Source of the DNA: Myxococcales bacterium | Lineage (GTDB): Bacteria; Myxococcota_A; Polyangia; Polyangiales; Houyiibacteriaceae | DNA: 44,482 nucleotides | Reading direction: 5' to 3' | Assembly: GCA_024640845.1 (NCBI GenBank) | Contig: JAHEEE010000032.1 | Location: 1 to 44,482, forward strand | In this document: positions 1 to 8,918 of the stretch, in pieces | How the letters are laid out: each line of letters opens with the position of its first letter | Numbering within the stretch: the stretch's first letter is position 1 | The notes under the pieces: generated by a model | What the model saw: the letters and a program-made list of their open reading frames with translations, nothing else | What the model was told of the DNA's origin: nothing | The model's database searches: none | Program-made: the position numbers and the translations under genes

Positions 1-1589
1 TCGTCCTGGTCGGCCGCGGCGTCGAGCAAGAGCATCCGCATCTCGCGAGGAGAAGCGCCGCTGATGCCCTCGTAGTCGGACACGGACGCCGCTTCCCGCT
101 CCACCTCGGCAATGGCCCCAGCGAGGATCTTCCCTTGGTCGGAATCAAAGCGCGAGGGGACGTTGCCATCGGAAAGGAGGTCGGCCTTTTCGAGCGGGGT
201 CAGGGACGCGACGATGGTGCCAACCTCGCTGTCGGCGAACCAAGATGCGTCTGGCTTGCGAAGCCGCGTGAGCACCGACCAGAGCGCTGCGACGTACGTG
301 GTGTGTGGCGCCACATGTTTTGGGATCTGAGGAATGATCTGTCCGTCGTAGATTTCGCGCTCGGCGTGGACGTCGAGCAAGTAGCCCACGCGAATGCGCA
401 CGATGCGACCGCGGAACGAGTTGTACTCGGGGTGCTGCCGGAACGCGCTAAGGTGAAGCTCGTTGGAGCTCGCTACCATGACGGCGTTGATCGGCAGGTT
501 CGACATCTGAAGGGACACCTCGCCGTTCTCGATTGCCAACAGCAGATACTTCCAGGCCTCGAGCGGACGCTTGAGCAGGTCGCTGAACTCCACGATGCCG
601 CCGGAGGCGTCGACGAGCTCGCCGAAGGGCTCGAACAGCGTCAACGCGCTCAGCGAGGCCGGCAGCGACTCGATCGAGCGGTCGGCCGTGATCTGTCGCT
701 CCGACGCGTCGACCGACATCTGCGGGCCGATGGTGACCGCGCCAACCCGATAGCGGCGCGAGATGTAGAAGCGCTCGACTTGGATGTGCGCGAGCACGCA
801 GTCGAGGTCGCCACGATAGGCCGTCAAGAGCGCCTGGAAGATCTGTTGGTTTTTGCGAGCGAGCTGCCCCGTCCACACCCAATCGGGAGCGGCTTCGGGA
901 ACATCGGCCGCTTCGTAGGCGCGCGTGATCAGCTGCTGACGGACGTCGCGCGGCAAGAGGAGCAATGGATGCTCGCGGACGGAGCTCTGAAGCTTGGCGA
1001 TGATTCGATCGTCTGGGAGGTGGGCGAACGAGTCGCTCTGACCGAGGGCATCAGCCGCCGTCGTGAAGCCGATGCCCCCACCCTCGCGAGAGCGCGGGAA
1101 GATCCATGAAAACCGGTAGAGCGCGCCGTCATCGGTTTCGGAATAGGCCTCGAGCCCGCGCATCAGACACGCGACGAAGGTCGACTTCGCGCTTCCGTTC
1201 GGGCCGTGCATCAACACCAGCCGGTTGGCGCGCCCTTCCCGCTCGAACCCGTCCAGGATCCGATAGAAGGACGCTTGGGCCGCCTCTTGACCGGCAAGCC
1301 GGTCGCGCAACTTCAGCTCTGCCTGATGGCCGCTGTTCTCGCGCCCGAGCTCGAGGTCGAAGACCTTCCAGCGCTTGCGCGTCCCTGCCGGCCTATGCAC
1401 CTCGTACGAGCCGAAGAAGTCCATGGAGTCCTTGAGGTAGCGCGCGGCGTCGCGCGTGTGCCGGCGCGGGTTGTCCTGAACGAGGGCCAAGTACTCGCGA
1501 AACGAGAGCACCCGCTTCTGGGCCTCGAACCGCGCTTTGACGTCCTCTCGGATCGCCTCCAACGCGGTGTTGAGTCCCCCCTCACTCAT
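1..1589 (-). CDS. prkA: PrkA-family serine protein kinase, N-terminal part (runs off left edge)
   Basis: This reading frame stays open from an ATG at 1589 to the left window edge, giving about 529 residues with no stop, so the C-terminus is missing. A Walker A motif (GPNGSAKST) lies at about residues 129-137. The AAA part also shows an acidic GGIVEFSDLLKRP segment and an ASSNE segment, both matching the PrkA AAA domain. Known PrkA proteins are about 640-680 residues and end in a kinase-like domain, which would lie mostly beyond the edge. They are AAA-type Ser/Thr kinases tied to stress and starvation responses, and in many bacteria they sit next to yeaH and spoVR, which could lie just left of this window. 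The ATG follows the TGA of the upstream lipoprotein gene (1591-1593) by one base, so the two are probably translationally coupled. The family call is firm; substrates cannot be read from sequence. Confidence 0.88.
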   Translation of the reverse strand, partial: MSEGGLNTALEAIREDVKARFEAQKRVLSFREYLALVQDNPRRHTRDAARYLKDSMDFFGSYEVHRPAGTRKRWKVFDLELGRENSGHQAELKLRDRLAGQEAAQASFYRILDGFEREGRANRLVLMHGPNGSAKSTFVACLMRGLEAYSETDDGALYRFSWIFPRSREGGGIGFTTAADALGQSDSFAHLPDDRIIAKLQSSVREHPLLLLPRDVRQQLITRAYEAADVPEAAPDWVWTGQLARKNQQIFQALLTAYRGDLDCVLAHIQVERFYISRRYRVGAVTIGPQMSVDASERQITADRSIESLPASLSALTLFEPFGELVDASGGIVEFSDLLKRPLEAWKYLLLAIENGEVSLQMSNLPINAVMVASSNELHLSAFRQHPEYNSFRGRIVRIRVGYLLDVHAEREIYDGQIIPQIPKHVAPHTTYVAALWSVLTRLRKPDASWFADSEVGTIVASLTPLEKADLLSDGNVPSRFDSDQGKILAGAIAEVEREAASVSDYEGISGASPREMRMLLLDAAADQD

Positions 1590-1590
1590 C

Positions 1591-2115
1591 TCACTGCACC
1601 TCGAGCTCCATCGCGACCTTCCGCTTCTCGAGGATACAGTTTTCTTCGGTGCACATGGCAAAAGAAACGTCACACGTTACTTCGTGCGTGCCCGCGGTGG
1701 AGGGCTCGACGGACGCCAAGAAGCGCACTTTTTCATCGCCAAACTCCTTCGCATCGTCTTTCACGAGCTCTGCCTTGGGAATCGCGACACCGGGCGCCGC
1801 CTCGATGGCGACTCGAATCGGATAGTCCTGATTGACGTGCCACTCGCCGCGGCTCTCGAGGGCGATCTCGAGCTCGCCCGCCTTGCCGGCCGCATACTTT
1901 GGCTGCGCAGGTGTGAGGGCAAGCAGGAAGGCACCCGTCTCGATGCGCGGCCCGGCAGGCTCGTCGGCTTTCGGCTCTGCGGGCTGGTCGTGCTCGTGCT
2001 GCGCATGGTCGTGTTGCGCGTGATCGTGCTTCGGGGCCGGTGGGCTGTCCTTACAGCCACCTACCGCAAGCACCAAAGAAAGGATTGAAAAGAGTGTCCA
2101 AATACGCATCTGCAT
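1591..2115 (-). CDS. His-rich lipoprotein with DsbD-alpha-like (disulfide bond corrector) domain
   Basis: This is a 174-residue exported protein. A lipoprotein signal ends in a lipobox (LAVGGC, Cys21). A linker follows with the repeated His/Asp pattern HDHAQHDHAQHEHD, a likely metal-binding stretch. The C-terminal ~110 residues resemble the N-terminal periplasmic domain of DsbD (DsbDalpha/DsbC-like family), including two cysteines spaced as in that family (FAMCTEENCILEKRKV). In DsbD the Cys pair passes electrons to periplasmic thiol enzymes. A role as a membrane-anchored thiol or metal-handling protein is an inference, since no transmembrane DsbD partner is visible. The start could be the second Met (third codon). 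It lies one base upstream of prkA and 46 bases downstream of the next lipoprotein gene, on the same strand, suggesting one transcript. Confidence 0.72.
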   Translation of the reverse strand: MQMRIWTLFSILSLVLAVGGCKDSPPAPKHDHAQHDHAQHEHDQPAEPKADEPAGPRIETGAFLLALTPAQPKYAAGKAGELEIALESRGEWHVNQDYPIRVAIEAAPGVAIPKAELVKDDAKEFGDEKVRFLASVEPSTAGTHEVTCDVSFAMCTEENCILEKRKVAMELEVQ

Positions 2116-2161
2116 GTCTCCGTGCTTACTCTGGGGAGAGGTCGAGGTTACGCAAGCCGCG

Positions 2162-2710
2162 CTAGCGGGGCTCGACCACCTCTACCTCGGTATGGGGGTC
2201 AGGGGCGGCGCGGCGCAAGACGTAGTCGATCTTGCGGCGCACCGCCTCGGAATCGGGCGATAGGTGCCAATGGGCGATCAGCTCGGACGACGCGGGGTCG
2301 GACTTCCATTTGACGAACGCGATGAACGAATCGTGGAGCAAGCGGTCCTCGTTCACCTCGACGCTCCGGTACCCGCGCTCGTCATCGCTCACCCGAAGCT
2401 CGATCTCTTTGGTGGAGGCGCCTTTGAGTTGGTCTTTCACCTTGGCGGTGAGGCGATACGCGGAGCGGTGCTTGATCAACTCGGCGTGGAGCGACAGCAC
2501 ACGGATCGAAGCGATGAGATCGGCGCGAGCCACCCGCCGCTCGAACGCACCGGACGCGCCTTCAACGATGACCGGCGCGGCCACCAAGTCGACCGAGTTG
2601 TCGAAAAGCGAAACGTCGGACGCGCGGAAGTCGGTCGCGGGCACATTCGAAGCGGCCCCCGCACACCCGATCCCCCAACTCGCGATGGCTGCGATCAGCA
2701 CACGCACCAC
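2162..2710 (-). CDS. Small lipoprotein of unknown function
   Basis: The product is about 180 residues with a hydrophobic N-terminus and a lipobox (WGIGCAG), so it is probably a lipoprotein. I do not recognise the mature domain; it has several beta-like stretches and a conserved-looking segment DSFIAFVKWKSD. The frame opens further upstream at a TTG at 2740, which would overlap the end of the pseudouridine synthase gene. GTG codons at 2710, 2707 and 2701 follow that gene's stop (2718-2720), and 2710 is chosen here because a TAGG lies 7 bases upstream. The gene sits between rluA-like and the His-rich lipoprotein in a compact leftward run. Function is unknown. Confidence 0.6.
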   Translation of the reverse strand: MVRVLIAAIASWGIGCAGAASNVPATDFRASDVSLFDNSVDLVAAPVIVEGASGAFERRVARADLIASIRVLSLHAELIKHRSAYRLTAKVKDQLKGASTKEIELRVSDDERGYRSVEVNEDRLLHDSFIAFVKWKSDPASSELIAHWHLSPDSEAVRRKIDYVLRRAAPDPHTEVEVVEPR

Positions 2711-2717
2711 AGGCAGC

Positions 2718-3782
2718 CTAGCACGCCCCGACCGAAGCAAAGATCGCCTCGGAAAGGGGCTCTCGCCAAAGCGCGACGAGGTCGTCTGCGAGCGGTGCGC
2801 AGAGCGTCGTTGGCTCCCCCGTGTCGGGGTGGGTGAAATGAAGCTCGTAGGCGTGCAAGGCCTGCCGATCGTGGCCGAGGCGGTCGCGGAGCGAGTCGGT
2901 CAAGCCCGTCTCGATGTAGTCGAGAAACGCTTGCACGCCGTCAGGGCCGTAGAGCTTGTCGCCGATGATCGGGTGGCCGAGCGCTGCGAGGTGTACGCGA
3001 AGCTGGTGTTGCCTGCCGCTCTCCGGAGCAAGCGCCACGAGGGTTGCGCCATCGCGGCGCGCCAGCACACGGTAACGCGTCACCGACGGGTAGCCTTCGC
3101 CTTCGGGCGTGACTTCCATGAGGATGTGGAGGCCCTCTTTCGCACGGTCCATTGGAAACGCGATGCGACCTGAATCGTCCGGCATCTCGCCGCGGACGAT
3201 GGCGAGATAGCGTTTGCTCACGCGGCGGTTCTCGAAATCGATCTTGAGCGCACGCTCGGACGCGTGGGTCCGCCCGCACAGAATCAGGCCGCTCGTCTCG
3301 CGATCGAGGCGGTGCGCGATCTGCGGCGCATCCTTGCCATAGCGTTGGCGCAACAAATACGTGAGCGTGTGCTTGTGATAGCTCGCGGACGGATGCACGG
3401 GCAGGCCTGCCGGCTTGTCGAGTGCGAGGATCGCGTCGTCTTCATGCAGCACGTCGAAGTAGAGCGGCACGTTTGGCTCTTCGAAGGCCGGGCGCACCAG
3501 AATCACCGTCTCGCCCGCCCGGACACGCTCGCTCGCCCGTCGTCGGGTTCCGTCCGCGCGATAGGCGCATGACTTCACGACCTCCTGGGCGCGAGTGCGC
3601 GACAGGCGGGGAATACGATGCTGGATGAAGCGGTCCAGGCGCTGCCCGGCATGCTCGGGCGCGACGGGGAACGTGAGGAGGATGGAGGCCGGATCGCAGC
3701 CCGGTGGAAGAGAAACCTCGGGGCGTCTACGCGGCCTTGACAACCTTACCCGAACGGATGCAGCGCGTGCAGGCCGTGACAC
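2718..3782 (-). CDS. RluA-family 23S rRNA / tRNA pseudouridine synthase
   Basis: This 354-residue frame has an S4-like RNA-binding segment (QRLDRFIQHRIPRLSRTRAQEVVKSC). It is followed by the RluA catalytic domain with the signature HRLDRETSGLIL, whose Asp is the family's catalytic residue, and by GRQHQLRVHLAALGHPIIGDKLYG near the C-terminus. The family isomerises uridines in 23S rRNA or tRNA; which RluA/C/D subtype is not clear, so no symbol is given. The start is uncertain: the ATG at 3782 and an alternative TTG at 3743 both lie inside the 3' end of rpmB (stop at 3727) in another frame. The gene therefore overlaps rpmB and is likely co-transcribed with it. Confidence 0.88.
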   Translation of the reverse strand: MSRPARAASVRVRLSRPRRRPEVSLPPGCDPASILLTFPVAPEHAGQRLDRFIQHRIPRLSRTRAQEVVKSCAYRADGTRRRASERVRAGETVILVRPAFEEPNVPLYFDVLHEDDAILALDKPAGLPVHPSASYHKHTLTYLLRQRYGKDAPQIAHRLDRETSGLILCGRTHASERALKIDFENRRVSKRYLAIVRGEMPDDSGRIAFPMDRAKEGLHILMEVTPEGEGYPSVTRYRVLARRDGATLVALAPESGRQHQLRVHLAALGHPIIGDKLYGPDGVQAFLDYIETGLTDSLRDRLGHDRQALHAYELHFTHPDTGEPTTLCAPLADDLVALWREPLSEAIFASVGAC

Positions 3783-3918
3783 GACGGACCTGACCTTCCA
3801 CGAGCGCCCGAATCGACTGCAGGTTGGGCTGTTGCCACTTCCTGGTCTTGATGTTCGAGTGGCTCACCTTGTGGGCCTTGTGGCGGTTCTTACCGCAAAA
3901 ATCGCATGTCTGTGCCAT
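3727..3918 (-). CDS. rpmB: 50S ribosomal protein bL28
   Basis: The product is 63 residues, the usual size of bL28, beginning MAQTCDFCGK. It keeps four cysteines as two CxxC pairs (residues 5/8 and 50/53), so this is the zinc-binding (C+) form, and it has the basic core HKVSHSNIKTRKW. The same frame stays open upstream to 4113, but the family N-terminus fits the ATG at 3918. A candidate sigma-70 promoter lies at 3947-3975. The 3' end overlaps the start of the RluA-type gene. The divergent neighbour on the plus strand starts at 4023. Confidence 0.95.
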   Translation of the reverse strand: MAQTCDFCGKNRHKAHKVSHSNIKTRKWQQPNLQSIRALVEGQVRRVTACTRCIRSGKVVKAA

Positions 3919-3946
3919 GACCGGTTTCGACTCCTCAGGGAGGCCG

Positions 3947-3975
3947 GATGTAGCACTGGCACTCGGGTGCCGCAA
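3947..3975 (-). promoter_or_regulatory. Candidate sigma-70 promoter for rpmB
   Basis: Read on the minus strand, TTGCGG (3970-3975) is separated by 17 bases from TACATC (3947-3952). The predicted transcription start is near 3940, about 20 bases before the rpmB ATG at 3918. Matches to consensus are partial, so this is an inference from spacing and position. Confidence 0.4.
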
Positions 3976-4022
3976 GAATGCGGTCTCGCACGACCGCTTG
4001 ATCAACGATACAACCAGAGAGG

Positions 4023-6053
4023 ATGCGGAACGCGGGGGCAATCGCCGGGCTGATGGTGCTGGGGAGCTTTGTAATTCCAGGCACCTACACAGCGAAAAGA
4101 GACCCGGTGTCAAGGCTCGGACGCCCGGACGCTCGGCTTATGGCGTCTCAGGAAGAGCTCGACGCGGGCTTCGCGGCCTTGGGGGGCCGCGTGTACGATG
4201 AGGGCGGTCAGCCGGTCGAAGGCGCGATCGTCTCACTCGGGGGCAGCGGCTTCTGGCCGGCGCGAGCGGTGCAGAGCCAGGCGGACGGCCGCTTCCATTG
4301 GCCCGACATCCCGGCCGGGATCTACGAGCTCCGGGTCTCCAAGGGGGGATTGGTCGCCCCGCCGATCGAGGGGCTGATCCTCGATGCGGGCGCTCGCCGC
4401 GCGTTCGCCGTGAAGCTTGGCAGAGGCTGGACGCTGAGCGGGCGCGTCGTCGACGCAGCCACCGGGGACGCCGTCCTGGGCGCAGACGTGACCGTGGCCA
4501 CCGGAGCCCTCGGTCTGCACTCGCGCGGGACTGAGTCCGACAGCAGCGGGCGCTTTGCGCTCGAAGGAATCATTGGCGACGAACAAAGCCTCTATGTCGA
4601 GGCCGATGGTTACATCGTTGCCGGACCGGTGACGCACACGATCGATTCGGGCTCGCTCGTCGTTCGGTTGGAGCGCGCTGGGCGCATCGAGGGTCGGGTG
4701 GTCGACCCACGCGGACGACCGATCGCGGGGGCGCTAATTCGCGCCTTCAGCGAGCAGGTCACGGCTGCGGCTCCAGGCACGGACTTCTTGGGGGTCACGG
4801 ACGGACCGGTGCCGCCGATTTCCGCGGCGGGCGACAGCTCGCTCGCGTTCATCGGGCAAGCGACGACGGCGCCCGACGGCGGTTTTTCGCTGGGCAACCT
4901 GCAACCCGGGCCTTACACCGTCGCCGCGAGTCACGAAGATTTCGCGCCCGCAGCGATCGAGCGAGTCCCAGTCGATGGGGGCGCGACGCGTTCAGGCGTG
5001 AGCATCACGATGGAGCGCGGGGCGAAACTGGTGGGCCGCGTCGTCGACGATCGGGGCGACGGCCTCGAGTCGATTCCGGTAGAGCTCCGAGCTGCCGAGG
5101 AGCGAATGCCGCGCATGACGCTGACCTCCTCCGATGGCTCGTTTTCTTTCGAGGGGGTCCGCGGCGAGGTGACGGTCACAGCACTTCCTTACGACCTCCC
5201 CCCCGCGCGGACGACAGTCACCATCGAAGGCGATGCGCCCATCACCGTCGAGCTCGCGCTCTCCAGCTCGCTCTACACGATGCGCGGGCGTGTGGTGGAT
5301 GAGCGTGGGTTCGCGGTCAGCGGCGCGCTGATCACGGTCTCTTCGAACGACCCTCGGACTCCCACCCGACGAAACGCGAAATCGGACGCCGATGGTACGT
5401 TCTCCGTACCCGCACTTCCTGCACCGCCCTACTCGCTTCGCGCCGAACACCCTTCGTTCAGCGAAGCGCGACTATCGGAGCTCGAAGAGATCGAGGACGT
5501 TGAGGTGGTCATGTCGGCGGGTGTGACCTTGCTCGGCGAGGTGCTGGACGACTGGACCAACGAGGGGCTTCCGAACGCGAGCGTTCGCTTGGACGGGCCG
5601 ATGAAGACCGAGACGAAGACAAGAAGCGATGGCACGTTCGTGTTTCGGCAGCTCCCGACCGGAACATACGATGTGAAGCTCTCGCACCCGGACTATGAAA
5701 CGCAGGCGCAGCGTGTCGTCATCGAGCCTCCGCGCTACGTCGACCGCCCACAGGAGCTCGATCGGGTTCGGCTCGTGCCGGGCGGGGTCGTCGAGGGCGA
5801 AGTCCTCGACAGCCACGCCGACCCGGTCGCTGGAGCCGAAGTCACCTGGGACGACCCACCGCGCTGGCACCGTTCCGTACGGACGGACGCTCGGGGCAGG
5901 TTTCGCTTGCGAGGGGTCCCGGCTGGATCCGTGTGGATCATCGCGCGCCACGACGCGGCCGGCGAGAACTGGGCCGACGAGCCAGTCCAGGTGAGGCCAC
6001 TAGAAACCTCGCCAGGGGCCCTCGTTCGGTTGCCCGACGCAACGATACCGTGA
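4023..6053 (+). CDS. Secreted protein with seven carboxypeptidase-regulatory-like repeats
   Basis: The product is 676 residues. A weak signal or anchor segment (GLMVLGSFVIPG) is followed by about seven tandem beta-sandwich repeats of the CarboxypepD_reg type. They begin at segments such as LGGRVYDEGGQPVEGA, LSGRVVDAATGDAVLGA, IEGRVVDPRGRPIAGA, LVGRVVDDRGDG, MRGRVVDERGFAVSGA, LLGEVLDDWTNEG and VEGEVLDSHADPVAGA. Each ends with a DGxF...G.Y motif. Such repeats are common in large exported proteins of Myxococcota and Bacteroidota, where they act as structural or adhesive modules; no catalytic domain is visible. A purine-rich AGAGAGG directly abuts the ATG at 4023, and an in-frame ATG at 4053 is an alternative start. 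It is followed 33 bases later by the DUF547 gene on the same strand. Confidence 0.78.
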   Translation: MRNAGAIAGLMVLGSFVIPGTYTAKRDPVSRLGRPDARLMASQEELDAGFAALGGRVYDEGGQPVEGAIVSLGGSGFWPARAVQSQADGRFHWPDIPAGIYELRVSKGGLVAPPIEGLILDAGARRAFAVKLGRGWTLSGRVVDAATGDAVLGADVTVATGALGLHSRGTESDSSGRFALEGIIGDEQSLYVEADGYIVAGPVTHTIDSGSLVVRLERAGRIEGRVVDPRGRPIAGALIRAFSEQVTAAAPGTDFLGVTDGPVPPISAAGDSSLAFIGQATTAPDGGFSLGNLQPGPYTVAASHEDFAPAAIERVPVDGGATRSGVSITMERGAKLVGRVVDDRGDGLESIPVELRAAEERMPRMTLTSSDGSFSFEGVRGEVTVTALPYDLPPARTTVTIEGDAPITVELALSSSLYTMRGRVVDERGFAVSGALITVSSNDPRTPTRRNAKSDADGTFSVPALPAPPYSLRAEHPSFSEARLSELEEIEDVEVVMSAGVTLLGEVLDDWTNEGLPNASVRLDGPMKTETKTRSDGTFVFRQLPTGTYDVKLSHPDYETQAQRVVIEPPRYVDRPQELDRVRLVPGGVVEGEVLDSHADPVAGAEVTWDDPPRWHRSVRTDARGRFRLRGVPAGSVWIIARHDAAGENWADEPVQVRPLETSPGALVRLPDATIP

Positions 6054-6086
6054 CGAACCTCCGGGTCGGGCGTACGCTCGAGTCAG

Positions 6087-6998
6087 ATGGTCGATTGGCT
6101 TCGCAAGCTCCGCGACGCGAGCGATGTGCTTCGACGGGCAAGGAACCCGGCGGAGCTCGCCAAGGCGCTGGTGCCAAACGCGTGGTTGACGCGAAGGGTG
6201 CTCAATCTGGATGCCCCCCGAGCGGGCGGATCGGTACCTGCCGTCGAGGCCGCAGAGGCGCTTCGAACGCTCGGCCACTCGCTCAAAGCCGAAGCGATCG
6301 GGTCGGGCGGGCAAGTCGACTACGGGAAGCTCCAAGCCTCGGCGACGTTTTCGGAGCTCGAGCGCACGAGCGGCTTGCTCCAGCACGTCGACCCGCTGCA
6401 GCTCGTCAACGACGATGCACGCATCGCATTCTGGATCAACGTGTATAACGTGCTCGCGATTCACGGCGTCGTCGCCACGGGGGTGCGAGAATCGGTGATG
6501 GAGATCCCTTCGTTTTTCGGAGTGATCGCCTATCGGGTCGGCGACTTCGTCGTGACGTTGGATGAGATCGAAAACGGCATCCTCCGCAGGAACGCGCCCC
6601 ACCCGGCCAGCAAGTCTCGCCTATTCGACGACGACGATCCGAGGCTCGCGCTGTGCCCCGACTATGTGGATCCGCGGATTCACGCGGCGTTGGTATGCGC
6701 CTCGACGAGCTGCCCCCCCGTCTCGTTCTACGAGGAGAGCCAACTCGACGAGCAACTGGACTTGGCGGCGGACAACTACGTGGCTGCCGATGTCCAAGTG
6801 GACGACGCGACGCAGGTGATTCGGTTGCCGATTACGTTTCGGTATTACGAAAGCGATTTCGGTCGACGAGCGGGCGTACAAGTCTTCTTGTTGAAGCACA
6901 GCGCCGGCCCGCAGCGTCAAGCGCTCCGAGGCGCCTTCGATGCCGGCTACGCGTTCGACTATCATCGGTATGACTGGTCGTTGAACGCGCTGGCGTGA
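6087..6998 (+). CDS. DUF547 domain protein
   Basis: The product is 303 residues. It matches the DUF547 family by its ordered motifs: VDYGKL near residue 93, AFWINVYNVLAIHGV around 113-127, and DPRIHAALVCASTSCPPV around 195-212, with the paired Cys of that last motif retained. DUF547 proteins are widespread and of unknown biochemical role. The conserved Cys and the overall fold have prompted suggestions of a transglutaminase- or papain-like relation, but that is not established. No clear signal peptide is seen. It lies 33 bases downstream of the repeat protein, so they are probably co-transcribed, and it converges with the HNH endonuclease gene (gap 22 bases). Confidence 0.8.
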   Translation: MVDWLRKLRDASDVLRRARNPAELAKALVPNAWLTRRVLNLDAPRAGGSVPAVEAAEALRTLGHSLKAEAIGSGGQVDYGKLQASATFSELERTSGLLQHVDPLQLVNDDARIAFWINVYNVLAIHGVVATGVRESVMEIPSFFGVIAYRVGDFVVTLDEIENGILRRNAPHPASKSRLFDDDDPRLALCPDYVDPRIHAALVCASTSCPPVSFYEESQLDEQLDLAADNYVAADVQVDDATQVIRLPITFRYYESDFGRRAGVQVFLLKHSAGPQRQALRGAFDAGYAFDYHRYDWSLNALA

Positions 6999-7020
6999 CG
7001 CCGCCCGAATCTGAAGAGCG

Positions 7021-8907
7021 CTAGGCGAGCAGGATTCGTTCGCGGCCTTGGACCCGCATCACCGGCGTTCGGCCGAGGAGCCAGGTTGGATTGGAGCCGG
7101 GTGGAAGGATCTTCAGCCGACCGCCGTGCTCGCCTTCCAAGTGGCAGAACGCGCACGGGCAGGTGAGGTTGTCGGGGCTGTCGTCGCCCCCGTGCGCGCG
7201 GTACTGCACGTGGTGGAGCGTGACCTTGCGTTGATGGCAGACCGGGCTCGTGCAGCGGTAGCGATCGCGGCGGTAGATGGACTCCCATTTGTCCGAAACG
7301 CCCAAGGTCGGCACCCATTGTTGCCAGAAATTGCCGCAAAGAAATCCGAGGAAGCTCTCCCCGGGCAAGACTCGGCGGTGAAGCCGCTCGAGCTGGCGGT
7401 AGTGAAGGAGGAGGTCGCCGGGGACGCGCATGCGCAGTGTCACCCGGCTTCCCAAAGTCCCGGATATCTGGACAGCAGTGGACTCGTCGGACTCGTCGGG
7501 CCCGTCGGGTGCGGCGCCCGACGGGGCGTCACTCGATGGCGCCTCTGCAAGACCGTGAGCCCCCGCGTCCTCGGCCTGGTCGACGACCCGACGCAGGAGC
7601 TCCCCGCTCAAAATCGAGCGTTCGAGGGCCTGCATCCGGCGAAGCTGCTCTTCGCTTGGAGGCTCGCGCGCTGCTTCGCCGGCAATCCGCTGGCTCAGCT
7701 CGACCCACTGCACCTCCTCGCGCAAGTGCTTGAAGGTGCGGCGGGCCGCGCGGTCGACCCAAGCCTCTTCAGTGGCCGCGGTGGCGACCCGGGCGACGAG
7801 CTGCGTGGCTTCGAACCCGATTCGGCCTTGCTGGAGCGCGTCGACGAGGTGGTCGCGGCCCTCGGTGCGGCGCGCCAGGGTCATCTTGCTTCGCAATGAC
7901 GCGCGCGACATCCCGAGACGCTCGCGGGCGTAGTGTGCTTCGCTCACGAACCCGAGCGACTGCCACCCGCCGAGCGCCACGAACCGGCGGGCGATGCGGC
8001 CGAAGAAGAGGTCGCGACTGCCGAGCTCCGCGGCGTATTGACGGATGCGAAGGTCGAGCTCTTCGAGACTGCTGGGAAGGTCGTCGGCCCCGGGTGCTTG
8101 GCCAGCCACGGGATCCGCGCTGACCCGCGGACGACTCCTAAGCTCGGCCTTGGCGTGCTGATGCTGAAGGTGTTCGAGCTCGGCGCGCCACGCCGCATGC
8201 TCGGCCTCCATCTGCAACGAGGTGTCGTCCTCGCCCGACCGTAGAAGCGCGAGCAGCGACGCGTGCCCTTCGGCAAGCACCGCCTCGAGCCAATGCTCAC
8301 CCGACGACTTGCCGTCGAGGTGCTCGACCATCATGCGCGTCGCCTCGAGCGCCCAGGCTTCTTCGACGGGCACCGTGAGCGACAGCGCGCGGGAGTCGTC
8401 GTCATCATCGTGAGGCTCTTGATGGGGACTCAACGCAACGCGCATCGCCTGCACCGTCTTGTCGCGAGCTACCTCGAGCAACGCGGCTTCGGTCTCGGGC
8501 GTCGCATGGCGCGCAAGGAGCTCCGCCATGCTCCAACCGATCCACCCCGCTTCGAGCGCAGCACTCAAGTGTGGAAGCAGCTCCAGCCGCCCGGCCAACG
8601 CGCGGCTGTCCGCCGCCCACCGACCGCCCCGCGAACAACGCTCGAGCGCGTAAGCACCCAAGGTCGAGAACCCAAGCTCGCGATAGCCCAACCCGAGCCG
8701 ATGCAGCGCCTGCCCGATGCGAAGCCGAAGCCGGCCGGCACCGCGTGCGAGCCAGTAGAGCTCCTCGTCGAGACACTCGGCCTCGTCGAACGGGCCAATC
8801 CCGCCCGGCGGGCCGACCTCATCGACCCGGCCGACTTCGGCAAGCCGGCTTCCCTTGGCAAGCTGGCCCACCTCGAACTTTGCAAACTCCAAACTGGATC
8901 CCCGCAT
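7021..8907 (-). CDS. HNH endonuclease with internally duplicated N-terminal domain
   Basis: This is a protein of about 628 residues with a C-terminal HNH nuclease module. In numbering from the upstream ATG at 8919, the module has a Cys pair at about 556/561, His-His at 569-570, Asn at 584 and a C-x-C-x2-C-H cluster at 587-593. The N-terminal two thirds contain two related helical segments, about residues 77-160 and 316-402. Each follows the pattern LGF.S..AYA.ER......S...L..RL......L..AL..G.IG, indicating an internal duplication. HNH proteins of this layout are recurrent in myxobacterial genomes and are often assumed to be mobile or selfish, but their role is unknown. The ATG at 8919 overlaps the -10 element of a strong promoter, so the start is put at the ATG at 8907; a TTG at 8892 behind GGGGA is another option. 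Confidence 0.75.
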   Translation of the reverse strand: MRGSSLEFAKFEVGQLAKGSRLAEVGRVDEVGPPGGIGPFDEAECLDEELYWLARGAGRLRLRIGQALHRLGLGYRELGFSTLGAYALERCSRGGRWAADSRALAGRLELLPHLSAALEAGWIGWSMAELLARHATPETEAALLEVARDKTVQAMRVALSPHQEPHDDDDDSRALSLTVPVEEAWALEATRMMVEHLDGKSSGEHWLEAVLAEGHASLLALLRSGEDDTSLQMEAEHAAWRAELEHLQHQHAKAELRSRPRVSADPVAGQAPGADDLPSSLEELDLRIRQYAAELGSRDLFFGRIARRFVALGGWQSLGFVSEAHYARERLGMSRASLRSKMTLARRTEGRDHLVDALQQGRIGFEATQLVARVATAATEEAWVDRAARRTFKHLREEVQWVELSQRIAGEAAREPPSEEQLRRMQALERSILSGELLRRVVDQAEDAGAHGLAEAPSSDAPSGAAPDGPDESDESTAVQISGTLGSRVTLRMRVPGDLLLHYRQLERLHRRVLPGESFLGFLCGNFWQQWVPTLGVSDKWESIYRRDRYRCTSPVCHQRKVTLHHVQYRAHGGDDSPDNLTCPCAFCHLEGEHGGRLKILPPGSNPTWLLGRTPVMRVQGRERILLA

Positions 8908-8918
8908 GATTACAAGCA

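Noticed and set aside
3824-4201. Plus-strand frame covering the rpmB promoter and the start of the next gene
   Set aside because: It is antisense to rpmB and then overlaps the carboxypeptidase-regulatory-like repeat gene in another frame, with no recognisable product.
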